Source of the DNA: Eubacterium sp. MSJ-33
GTDB lineage: Bacteria; Bacillota; Clostridia; Lachnospirales; Lachnospiraceae
Reading direction: 5' to 3'
NCBI RefSeq assembly: GCF_022174665.1
Contig: NZ_CP076562.1
Coordinates: 1,749,001 to 1,813,000, forward strand
Length of the DNA stretch: 64,000 bases
How positions within the stretch are numbered: the stretch's first letter is position 1; every line of letters starts with the position of its first letter. Below the pieces are notes generated by a model. The model ran no database searches. It was not told the DNA's origin and saw only the letters and a list, made by a program, of their open reading frames with translations. The position numbers and the translations under genes are program-made. Below are positions 36,612 through 45,160 of the stretch, in pieces.

Positions 36612-37634
36612 CTATCTTTGTACTCTTCCTGACGCATCTCCACCCACCAGCTTCTCAACTTCCGCAACCGTCACACGATTAAAATCGCCTTCGATTGAAT
36701 GCTTTAGTGCGGAAGCTGCTACGGCAAATTCAATTACATCCTGCATAGCCTTTCCGTTTAACAACGAATAGATTAAACCTGCGCCGAAACTATCTCCTCC
36801 ACCAACACGATCAACAATATGCAGATGATACTCTTTTGAGAAGTACGCCTGCGCTCCGTCATATAACATAGCTGCCCAATTATTGTCACTTGCGGATAAT
36901 GAAGTACGAAGCGTGATTGCAACCTTGTCAAAACAAAACCGTTCTTTCAACTGTTTTGCAACCGACACATAACCTTCTTTATTTAATCTGCCCCGTGTAA
37001 TATCTGAGCCATCTGCGCATATTCCGAATACATCTTTTGCATCTTCTTCATTTGCAATACACACATCTACATACTGGCACAGATCTTCCATTACGGTTCC
37101 TGCCATCTCACGGCTCCATAACTTTCCACGATAATTTAGATCACAGGATATCTTAATCCCCTTCTTTTTTGCAGCAATACATGCCTGCTTGCAGATTTCT
37201 ATCAGGTTTCCTCCTAACGCCGGTGTGATCCCCGTAAAATGGAACCAGTCAGCACCTTCAAAGATTACATCCCAGTCAAAATCCCCCGGCTCCGCCTCCG
37301 CAATCGATGAACCTGCCCGGTCATAGATGCATACACTGCCTCTCTGGCTTGCACCTTTTTCCAGGTAATAAATCCCGATTCGATTACCACCGCGTACAAT
37401 TCTTGACGTATCCACACCGAAAGACCGCAGCTCATTCACTGCAGCCTGTCCAATCGCATGTTCCGGCAGCTTCGTCACATACACAGACTCTTCGCCAAAG
37501 TTTGCAAGAGAAACCGCAACATTCGCCTCACCTCCGCCGAACGTTGCCTGCATCTGATCCTGCTGAAAAAATCTGTAATAACCGTTTGGTGCCAGGCGCA
37601 GCATGATCTCTCCAAATGTTACAACTTTTCCCAT
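36612..37634 (-). CDS. PfkB-family sugar (acid) kinase, KDG-kinase-like
   Basis: A 340-residue ribokinase-fold kinase. It begins VTFGEIMLRLAPNG, as in 2-keto-3-deoxygluconate kinases, has TFGGGEANVAVSLA, and ends with the catalytic/ATP motif DRVGGGDSFGAGL, in which the aspartate is the expected base. It is encoded 3 bp after the aldolase fusion, with GGAGG before the ATG. A kinase of this type in a nucleotide-sugar operon is unusual. It might phosphorylate a keto-deoxy sugar acid used or produced by the aldolase. That role is a hypothesis. Confidence 0.88.
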   Translation of the reverse strand: MGKVVTFGEIMLRLAPNGYYRFFQQDQMQATFGGGEANVAVSLANFGEESVYVTKLPEHAIGQAAVNELRSFGVDTSRIVRGGNRIGIYYLEKGASQRGSVCIYDRAGSSIAEAEPGDFDWDVIFEGADWFHFTGITPALGGNLIEICKQACIAAKKKGIKISCDLNYRGKLWSREMAGTVMEDLCQYVDVCIANEEDAKDVFGICADGSDITRGRLNKEGYVSVAKQLKERFCFDKVAITLRTSLSASDNNWAAMLYDGAQAYFSKEYHLHIVDRVGGGDSFGAGLIYSLLNGKAMQDVIEFAVAASALKHSIEGDFNRVTVAEVEKLVGGDASGRVQR

Positions 37635-37637
37635 TCT

Positions 37638-39224
37638 CTAATCCTCCATCATTTTCTCGTAAATCGATGGTGTCAAAAACTGTATTTTCATCACTTTGTT
37701 TATCGCGCACAGTTCCTTGGCGATCAAATGATTTCTCTTGTCTGCCACGCTCGAAAAATCATATTCCAGATTACTGTCATAATAGTTGACACTTTGGTGT
37801 CTGGAATATCCATCCATGCCTGCAATTGCAACATGCTTCGCGCCCAGATCAATAAGCAGTTTCAAAAGCATAACTCCGGAATTATCTATGATTTCAATAT
37901 CCTTGGATGCATAACTTGAAAAATTCACTATATAATCCGCTTCACTATACTCCTTCATGTTGGAAGTAATAATGCACTTAGCAGATGTTTTTCCCTGAAT
38001 CTTCGCATATCTTCGCATATTGCTGCTAAAGATATAATCCGGATTCAGATTTCCCCCATCAAAATTCAATGCAATAACAATTGGTTTCTTCTCTTTTACA
38101 TACTCATCGATCTGTCCCTTGTTATCCATCAAACTCCTGCCGGGGCCAAGAATTAATATCTCTTTTCCGGTAAGCTCCAATGCCAGCTTCGACAAAGTAA
38201 CCCTGTCATCAATAAAGTTCTCCTGATATTCACGATAATATCTCTCTGCCTTTTCCTTCGAGAACTTCGCCTTATCCGCAATCGGAATTCCATTTAACAA
38301 TTCGTTGAACGCCTTTACAGATAACGTATCTTTCTCCGCAAGATAGATTGCATAATTCGGATGACACCCCGCACTTGCAGACAAATACAGTGGAAGTGAA
38401 TATCCCCAGAATCGTTTCTGGTATATATCATTCAGATACTCATCCATGATCTCCAGCATTGGTTCAATCCGGTATTTTGTATCATAATTCTCATTCATAT
38501 ACTCCGCAAACAACTCGAGATTCAGGTTTCCCGCACCTCGTCCCATACCAAATACACAGGCGTCGATGCACAAATCCCGCTTCAGATTCATCTCAACCAA
38601 TGCCTCTGCATTTCCAAATGCCTGTTGCAGATTATTATGCGCATGGTAGCCAAGTGTAACGTCCGGTGCCATATTATTATCTGCCAGATAAACCAGACGC
38701 AGAAAATGTTTCCGCTTAATGAGCCCAAAACTATCCACTATCGCCATCGCAAAAGGATCAAGTGTATTAAACTTCTGAATTCCTTCCACAAATTCCACAT
38801 CGGAATACATATCCGTCCCTACAAAATTCACTGAGATTTTATATCCCAGATTCTGTACATACCGGCAATAATCATAGGCCTGCTCTATCTTATCTTTCTT
38901 GAATATAATCCGGATAATATCCAGGCAGCTTCCGTCACATTTTGGTATCCGTTCCTTCGGAAGCGGAGCACTCATATCCAACATACCGACATACTGCATT
39001 TTCTTATCTTTGGGACTGATCATCTTTTTCAATGATTCAAAGTCCGGAAACACAGCGCGGTCTTCATCAAAGGTGTCTCCTTTCAGGAATCCAACCTCAA
39101 ACATCTCAACACCTGTCTTTGCAAGTTTATGACCGAATCCTTTGATGGTGTCTCTTCCGAACCGCCAGTCATTCACATATCCGCCATCACGTAATGTACA
39201 ATCCAATAAATAAACGTGTCCCAT
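37638..39224 (-). CDS. HMG-CoA-lyase-like aldolase fused to a C-terminal domain of uncertain function
   Basis: A 528-residue protein. Residues 1-345 form a DRE-TIM metallolyase (HMGL-like) barrel: LLDCTLRDGGYVN with metal ligand D8, and YHAHNN with H194 and H196 as the other ligands. 4-Hydroxy-2-oxovalerate aldolases, which join pyruvate and aldehydes reversibly, have this arrangement. Residues ~353-528 form a separate alpha/beta domain starting ILILGPGRSL and containing GAKHVAIAGMDGYSR. It recalls DUF115 / sialyltransferase-like nucleotide-binding folds, but I am not sure. It lies between a PfkB kinase and a ThDP enzyme, in tight operon spacing. GGAGAG precedes ATG 39224. Confidence 0.82.
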   Translation of the reverse strand: MGHVYLLDCTLRDGGYVNDWRFGRDTIKGFGHKLAKTGVEMFEVGFLKGDTFDEDRAVFPDFESLKKMISPKDKKMQYVGMLDMSAPLPKERIPKCDGSCLDIIRIIFKKDKIEQAYDYCRYVQNLGYKISVNFVGTDMYSDVEFVEGIQKFNTLDPFAMAIVDSFGLIKRKHFLRLVYLADNNMAPDVTLGYHAHNNLQQAFGNAEALVEMNLKRDLCIDACVFGMGRGAGNLNLELFAEYMNENYDTKYRIEPMLEIMDEYLNDIYQKRFWGYSLPLYLSASAGCHPNYAIYLAEKDTLSVKAFNELLNGIPIADKAKFSKEKAERYYREYQENFIDDRVTLSKLALELTGKEILILGPGRSLMDNKGQIDEYVKEKKPIVIALNFDGGNLNPDYIFSSNMRRYAKIQGKTSAKCIITSNMKEYSEADYIVNFSSYASKDIEIIDNSGVMLLKLLIDLGAKHVAIAGMDGYSRHQSVNYYDSNLEYDFSSVADKRNHLIAKELCAINKVMKIQFLTPSIYEKMMED

Positions 39225-39247
39225 GCTTCTCTCCTACCTGATTGCGA

Positions 39248-41080
39248 TTATTCTTCATCCACCAAAGGAATAAACATCTGTTTCTTGAGTTCCTCCCTTG
39301 GTAAAAATGGGGCCAGATCTTCAAGCGGCGGGCTGACCAAAGTACCATCTTCAAGTCGTTTTGTACTGCTCTTTGGTTCCCAAACCTGCTTTGTATCTGT
39401 AAATATCTCACAAAATACCGGTCCATCCGTCTTTAAAACTGTATCAACCGCCTGCTTCATCTCCGCATTGCTATGCGCACTATAATATGGATAGCCAAAT
39501 GCTTCCGCTATCTTCTCGAAATCCGGGAACGACAAATCTCCGGACTCCTCCCCAATACCAACCTTGCAATGGTCATGGAATAAATTATTCTGTGTCAGCC
39601 GGATAGAATGATATCCACTGTTATTAATCAAAAACAATTTAATTGGAAGTTTATTCGTAAGAACAGTCTGTAATTCCTGAAGATTCATCATAATACTTCC
39701 ATCCCCTTCCAAGCAGATCGTTGTCCTGCGTCCACCACCAATACAGGTTCCGATTGCTGCGGGAAGTCCATATCCCATACTGGCGATTGCACTGTTGTTC
39801 GCCATACGGCTCCCCTTCTGAATTACATATGCCTGATTTCCGACTACACAGCAGGCGCCATTTGATACAGCTGTCAGGCTGTTCTCAGGAAGCTGACTAC
39901 TCAGATACCGTACAAAAGCATATACATTCGCGGTCTCACCATTTTCTTCCCACTGTCTTGGCAGAACTGCCGGATATTCTTTCTTCCACCGTTCACATGT
40001 TTCATTCCAATCATCTGTCTTACGAAGCTTCGATGGGAGTTCTGCATCCAGCTTCGTAAGGAAATCCTTCGCATCTGCCCATATCGGCATCTCAACATGA
40101 AGTGTTGGCTTTTTCAGCTCCGCCTGATCAACATCTACCATGATAACTTCTGCTTCACGTGCCCATGTCTTCCAGTTATAGCCTACCTGTCGAATAGAAA
40201 TTCTCGTTCCTATTGCTAAAATCAGATCGGCATTCTGGATTGCCCAGTTTCCCGGACGATCTCCCATATTTCCGGCTCGTCCACAATACAGCGGATTATC
40301 ATCTTCTATCAGATCTACCGCATTCCAATATGTTACGATTGGAATATTCAATTTTTCTGCGACTTCGCGGAATTTCTCATAACCGCCAGACAAGCGAATT
40401 CCATACCCTGCATGGAACACTGGTCTCTTGGCATTCTTGATTTTCTCTATTACTGTCTGTATTGTATCCTCATCCACTGCTGGCGGAAGATTTGCATCAT
40501 CCTCCTGCGGATCATAACCGGTCAGTTCGTCGGTCTCGATATATCCACCCTGATAATTTACCGGAATATCAATCCATACAGGTCCCGGTCTTCCGGTTGT
40601 AGCCAGATGCCACGCTTTCTCCAAAGCGTATCGAATCTGCTTTGGATCTTCTATCATCACTGCATATTTTGTCATATGCTCTACAGATTTCACAATATCA
40701 TACTCCTGGTCACCCATTGCACGAAGCGGAGTTTCTGTATACTGCAATGCATATCTTGCGGTTGTATCATAACGCACCTGTCCGCTGATGATGAACATCG
40801 GAATAGAATCCAGCCATCCTCCTACAACACCTGTCAAAGCGTTCGTACCTCCGGGTCCTGTTGTCACACATACCGCTGCTATACGATTATCCAGACGCGC
40901 ATATGCCTCTGCCGCAATCGCACAAGCCTGCTCATGATGGTTGTAAGTAACCTTTAACCCTTCTTTGTGCCCAAGGGCATCATTTAAGTGCATGGCTCCA
41001 CCACCTACAACGCTGAAACAATCCGTTACACCATGTGCCACCAAAAAATCTGCAACATAATCTGCTAATCTCTGCTTCAT
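39248..41080 (-). CDS. Thiamine-diphosphate enzyme, acetolactate-synthase-like (YerE-like candidate)
   Basis: A 610-residue ThDP enzyme with the three domains of acetohydroxyacid synthase. The catalytic glutamate is E50 in YNHHEQACAIAAEAYAR. A central Rossmann-like domain spans about 200-350. The ThDP motif has EGDGS (458-462) and INNSGY (485-490). No small regulatory subunit or branched-chain amino acid gene is nearby. It lies directly between rfbH and the aldolase. YerE of Yersinia, a homologue of this family, adds a two-carbon unit from pyruvate to C4 of CDP-3,6-dideoxy-4-keto-glucose. The neighbourhood makes the same chemistry likely here. AGGAGG precedes the ATG. Confidence 0.85.
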   Translation of the reverse strand: MKQRLADYVADFLVAHGVTDCFSVVGGGAMHLNDALGHKEGLKVTYNHHEQACAIAAEAYARLDNRIAAVCVTTGPGGTNALTGVVGGWLDSIPMFIISGQVRYDTTARYALQYTETPLRAMGDQEYDIVKSVEHMTKYAVMIEDPKQIRYALEKAWHLATTGRPGPVWIDIPVNYQGGYIETDELTGYDPQEDDANLPPAVDEDTIQTVIEKIKNAKRPVFHAGYGIRLSGGYEKFREVAEKLNIPIVTYWNAVDLIEDDNPLYCGRAGNMGDRPGNWAIQNADLILAIGTRISIRQVGYNWKTWAREAEVIMVDVDQAELKKPTLHVEMPIWADAKDFLTKLDAELPSKLRKTDDWNETCERWKKEYPAVLPRQWEENGETANVYAFVRYLSSQLPENSLTAVSNGACCVVGNQAYVIQKGSRMANNSAIASMGYGLPAAIGTCIGGGRRTTICLEGDGSIMMNLQELQTVLTNKLPIKLFLINNSGYHSIRLTQNNLFHDHCKVGIGEESGDLSFPDFEKIAEAFGYPYYSAHSNAEMKQAVDTVLKTDGPVFCEIFTDTKQVWEPKSSTKRLEDGTLVSPPLEDLAPFLPREELKKQMFIPLVDEE

Positions 41081-41091
41081 GATGACTCCTC

Positions 41092-42432
41092 CTACATGCC
41101 AACCGACTCACGAATAATCTGAGCCATATAATCAATCATCTCATCTGTCATACCCGGATATACACCAACCCAGAACGTATCATTCATAATACGGTCTGTG
41201 TTCTTCAAGTCGCCTACGATTCGATACCCTTGTCCGGACGCACGCATCTGGTCAAAACAAGGATGCTTTGTCAGGTTTCCTGCAAATAACATTCTTGTCT
41301 GAATGCCATGTCCCTCAATATAGGATACAACATCTTTTCTATCAATTCCTTCTTTACAAGTAATCAAAAATCCAAACCAGCTCGGTTTTGAATTCTCACA
41401 TGGCTCAGGTAGAATCAGCTTATCTTCACATCCTGCAAGCGCATTCTTTAATCGGTCAAAATTATGTCTTCTCTTCTCTACAAAACCGGGGAATTTTACA
41501 ATCTGCGCACATCCAATAGATGCCTGCATATCTGTTGCTTTCAGATTATATCCAAAATGTGAATATACATATTTATGATCATACCCAAGTGGAAGTTCAC
41601 CATACTGACGATCAAAACGATGTCCGCACAGATTATCCTGTCCGGATGCACAGATACAATCTCTTCCCCAGTCACGGAAAGAACGAATACACTTATGAAG
41701 CAATGGATTATTCGTATATACAGCTCCACCTTCACCCATCGTCATATGATGCGGCGGATAAAATGAAGACGTTCCAATGTCGCCGATTGTACCTGAGAAT
41801 TTATCTTCTCCATCTAAAGTATATATAGTTCCAAGTGCATCGCAGTTATCCTCAATCAACCACAAATTATGTTTATCACAAAATTCCTTCACTGCCTTTA
41901 AATCAAACGGGTTTCCAAGTGTATGCGCCGCCATAACAACTTTTGTCTTCGGTGATAAAGCTGCCTCTAGCTGTGCTACATCCATATTATACTGTGGAAT
42001 TGTGACATCAATAAATACAGGTACAACACCATACTGAATCGCAGGTGTTACGGTTGTAGGGAAACCTGCTGCAACTGTAATCATCTCATCCCCGGGTCTT
42101 ACCTGTCTTTCTCCTAAAAGCGGGGATGTAAGCGCCATAAACGCATTCAGATTGGCAGATGATCCAGAATTCACAAGGGAGCAATACTTCACTCCCAAAT
42201 AATCTGCAAATTTCTTTTCAAATTCTGCTGTATAACGACCGGATGTAAGCCAAAATTCCAACGCAGAATCCACCAGGTTGCACATCTCCTTATGGTCATA
42301 CACACGTGACGCATAGGTGATACGATCTCCCGGCTTGAACGGCTTTTTCTGATTGTGAAATGTATCACAATACTCTGCTACCATACTTAAAATTTCTTTC
42401 TTTGCCTGTTCTTCAGTCTTGTTTTCGAACAT
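41092..42432 (-). CDS. rfbH: CDP-4-keto-6-deoxyglucose 3-dehydrase (E1)
   Basis: A 446-residue PMP-dependent, [2Fe-2S] dehydrase that removes the C3 hydroxyl of CDP-4-keto-6-deoxyglucose. The aminotransferase fold is clear (NSGSSANLNAF, GFPTTVTP). The usual PLP lysine is replaced by histidines in FYPPHHMTMGEGG (H228/H229), the hallmark of E1. Iron-sulphur cysteines are visible as C197, C259, C261 and C269, keeping the C-x-C-x7-C spacing. Starting at ATG 42432 with GGGAGG 7 nt upstream leaves 2 bp after the cytidylyltransferase stop. A flavin-iron-sulphur reductase (E3) is not encoded nearby, so electrons presumably come from elsewhere. Confidence 0.95.
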   Translation of the reverse strand: MFENKTEEQAKKEILSMVAEYCDTFHNQKKPFKPGDRITYASRVYDHKEMCNLVDSALEFWLTSGRYTAEFEKKFADYLGVKYCSLVNSGSSANLNAFMALTSPLLGERQVRPGDEMITVAAGFPTTVTPAIQYGVVPVFIDVTIPQYNMDVAQLEAALSPKTKVVMAAHTLGNPFDLKAVKEFCDKHNLWLIEDNCDALGTIYTLDGEDKFSGTIGDIGTSSFYPPHHMTMGEGGAVYTNNPLLHKCIRSFRDWGRDCICASGQDNLCGHRFDRQYGELPLGYDHKYVYSHFGYNLKATDMQASIGCAQIVKFPGFVEKRRHNFDRLKNALAGCEDKLILPEPCENSKPSWFGFLITCKEGIDRKDVVSYIEGHGIQTRMLFAGNLTKHPCFDQMRASGQGYRIVGDLKNTDRIMNDTFWVGVYPGMTDEMIDYMAQIIRESVGM

Positions 42433-42434
42433 GA

Positions 42435-43214
42435 TTAGTCCTCCCATTTTTTCCACGGCGCTTTATCTTTTGCCAATAATTGTTCCAATATATCTTTTTC
42501 CCGCTTTGTATCCATACACTGCCAAAAACCGGTATGCGAATACGACATCAGTTGTCCTTCTGCTGCAAGTCTCTCCAGAGGTGTTTTCTCAAACACGGTA
42601 TCATCCCCTTCGATATAATCGAAGATCTCCGGATTCAATACCATGTACCCGGCATTGATTGGCGCACCATCTGTAGCGCTCTTCTCGCGGAAAGAATGTA
42701 CTGCATTGTCTCCGCCAATATCCAATACACCCTTCGCCTGTTCCAGCAAAACCGATGTAAGTGTTGCGGTCTTCCCATGCTGCTTGTGAAATTCAACCAA
42801 CTTATTGATATCCACATCACATACACCATCACCATAAGTCATCATAAATGGTTCATTGCCTATATACGGCTGAACCCGCTTAATTCTACCTCCGGTCATA
42901 GTATTCAAACCCGTATCCACAACTGTCACTTTCCACGGTTCTGAATGCTGATTATGAACAATCATTTTATTCCCCTGTGTAAAATCAAATGTAATATCCG
43001 ATGTATGCAGAAAATAATCAGCAAACCATTCTTTAATAATGTGCTGCTTGTACCCGGCACAAATCACAAATTCATTGTATCCATAATACGAATATTCCTT
43101 CATAATATGCCACAAAATAGGTTTGCCCCCTATTTCAATCATCGGCTTTGGTTTGTATTCAGACTCTTCAGAGATACGTGTACCGAATCCTCCTGCTAAA
43201 ATTACAACTTTCAC
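42435..43214 (-). CDS. rfbF: Glucose-1-phosphate cytidylyltransferase
   Basis: A 259-residue nucleotidyltransferase making CDP-glucose. It has the signature VILAGGFGTRISEE, KPKPMIEIGGKPILWHIM and the RfbF-specific segments YYGYNEFVICAGYKQ and TLTSVLLEQAKGVLDI. It begins at GTG 43214, with GGAGGG 5 nt upstream. It is the first gene of the CDP-deoxysugar block, followed 2 bp later by rfbH. Substrate glucose 1-phosphate could come from the phosphohexomutases at the left end of the window. Confidence 0.96.
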   Translation of the reverse strand: MKVVILAGGFGTRISEESEYKPKPMIEIGGKPILWHIMKEYSYYGYNEFVICAGYKQHIIKEWFADYFLHTSDITFDFTQGNKMIVHNQHSEPWKVTVVDTGLNTMTGGRIKRVQPYIGNEPFMMTYGDGVCDVDINKLVEFHKQHGKTATLTSVLLEQAKGVLDIGGDNAVHSFREKSATDGAPINAGYMVLNPEIFDYIEGDDTVFEKTPLERLAAEGQLMSYSHTGFWQCMDTKREKDILEQLLAKDKAPWKKWED

Positions 43215-43243
43215 CTTATCCCTCCATCGTGTTCTACTCTATT

Positions 43244-45157
43244 TCATTTCTTAGTGTAATAATAAAACTGAATATAATCTGTTTGATATATTAACATACC
43301 ATCATAGCTATTATAGAAATCTCCCATAATTTCCGGATTTGATTGAATCACTTTATCCAAGCTTTCTTGTTCTACAAATAGCGTCTCTTGATTTGCCATT
43401 TTTTCTGCAACTTCTTTTTGTTTATCCACAGTCAATGCATCAAAATCAGAAAAATCAATTGGATATATTCTTGTATCCCATCCCATACAGCTATATATCT
43501 CTGGTACTCCCATGCCTACGCCCATTGTACCATTGGGAACATTTTGTTTAACTGCAGAAATCATTTCGCCAATTGTTGTTTTATCTCTATTTGGATTCCT
43601 TTGTTCTTCTAATATATAATACCGACTAACACTTATACATCCAATTATCACCAAAATTGTTGCCATAGCAACAGCTACTACTCCCCTACACGCATTGGAA
43701 ATATTATCTTTAAACCGCTCTTCCTCTCGTAAAAAGTATTCTACCATAAATGCTATTAAAATAGTTATAATAGGTAATGTAATTGCTAAATTCCCATATG
43801 CTGTTCGATTTATATAATATGTGGTCTGGATAATGACCGTAATCGCCGCTCCTGCAATAATGCCCAGTTTTTTTTCTTTCTTTTTATAAATTAAAGCATT
43901 AATAATAACCGCAATTACTATAAATAATATTATACATACAATCATCCATAAACTTGGGAACATTTCCAGTTTCGTATTGATAGCATCCATATATTGATTA
44001 GCACCAATAAACGGAAATAAAAAAGTTTTAAATGTTAAAACATTCCCACCAACCAACGCATTGTAAATATTTACAACACCAAAAGCTCCAAAAACACATA
44101 TAGGCAGCATCAAAAATTCTCCGATTATTGTTTTTATCCATGTATGTCCATCAATTTCAATATGATTTATTATCTCAAATCCTATATATCCGAGTGTACA
44201 CGCTATTCCTGTTTCAAAATTCCAAACAATAGATAAAATGCATATTATCCATCCATATTTTCTTATCTTTTTCTTTTTTTGAGTTAGGCACATAAATCCT
44301 AATAAAATTCCGGGAAATATATGTCTGTGCGGAAAATGCTGATAATATATTCCACCTTGCAAAGCAATGTATCCAAAAGATATTCCAAAACAACATAATA
44401 TTCTTAACAGCGAACTTTCCACCACTGTATGAACAGTATAAAAGAAACATCCTATCGAAAAAAATGTCAATATTGAAAGCGCAATAACAAACGAAAAATA
44501 CGTTCCGCCCAGAAGCTTTACGAATGGTGCCAATATGATTCCATAAAATCCATATATACCAAGATTTATATCACTATATGCACCTCCCTGAACAACCCTA
44601 TATACACTATTAAAATATGCATGTATATGATGTGTATTATATAGGCTACTTAGGAAATTAGGTGTATATATCGCATATGCACAAGCCAGAGCAAAACCAA
44701 CATATATTAATATTATTCCCTTTGTTGATTGTTGTATCAATACTTTTTTTCTATTGAAATATATAAATATCCCTAATATTACTACAAATCCACAAAAAAT
44801 AACTTCCTCGCTATGGTTACTATGCCACGGCATATAATACGTGCCAGCATCAAACATCTTTTTTTCAAAAAAGAAAAAAACAATGAATGTTATAATTACC
44901 CCAAGCGCACATACACAAACCCATATATTTCGTTTTTTTGTCTTGTTTGTATATAATGTTCGCTTCGTCAAACATACTAACATCAAATAAGTTCCTGAAA
45001 AAACTAAAAATATACTTACATAATACGCCAAGTTACCTATTGGTCCTTGTAATCGTCCTATTATAATCTTTTGGTATAATACAGTCCATAATATAACCAT
45101 CACTAAAGATGCTATATAGGGAATGATACCAGCCGAATCTTTTTTCATCTTATCCAT
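43244..45157 (-). CDS. Polytopic membrane protein, probable GT-C-like glycosyltransferase
   Basis: A 637-residue protein with about 13 hydrophobic helices and a soluble C-terminal domain of ~130 residues (GMGVPEIYSCMGWDTR). The outer loops contain FDAGTYYMPWHSNHSEE (residues ~100-120) and YNTHHIHAYFNS (~172-185), both rich in acidic and histidine residues as in lipid-sugar-dependent transferases. It starts 3 bp after the upstream membrane gene with only a weak ribosome site, so translation is probably coupled. It might equally be a polymerase-like protein. With the neighbouring 526-residue protein it likely acts outside the membrane on the exporter 2 glycan. Confidence 0.7.
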   Translation of the reverse strand: MDKMKKDSAGIIPYIASLVMVILWTVLYQKIIIGRLQGPIGNLAYYVSIFLVFSGTYLMLVCLTKRTLYTNKTKKRNIWVCVCALGVIITFIVFFFFEKKMFDAGTYYMPWHSNHSEEVIFCGFVVILGIFIYFNRKKVLIQQSTKGIILIYVGFALACAYAIYTPNFLSSLYNTHHIHAYFNSVYRVVQGGAYSDINLGIYGFYGIILAPFVKLLGGTYFSFVIALSILTFFSIGCFFYTVHTVVESSLLRILCCFGISFGYIALQGGIYYQHFPHRHIFPGILLGFMCLTQKKKKIRKYGWIICILSIVWNFETGIACTLGYIGFEIINHIEIDGHTWIKTIIGEFLMLPICVFGAFGVVNIYNALVGGNVLTFKTFLFPFIGANQYMDAINTKLEMFPSLWMIVCIILFIVIAVIINALIYKKKEKKLGIIAGAAITVIIQTTYYINRTAYGNLAITLPIITILIAFMVEYFLREEERFKDNISNACRGVVAVAMATILVIIGCISVSRYYILEEQRNPNRDKTTIGEMISAVKQNVPNGTMGVGMGVPEIYSCMGWDTRIYPIDFSDFDALTVDKQKEVAEKMANQETLFVEQESLDKVIQSNPEIMGDFYNSYDGMLIYQTDYIQFYYYTKK

Positions 45158-45160
45158 ATA

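Noticed and set aside
39248..41080. ThDP enzyme as acetolactate synthase of branched-chain amino acid synthesis
   Set aside because: No regulatory subunit, ilvC or other amino-acid genes are nearby. It is sandwiched between CDP-sugar genes. The possibility is not fully excluded by sequence alone.
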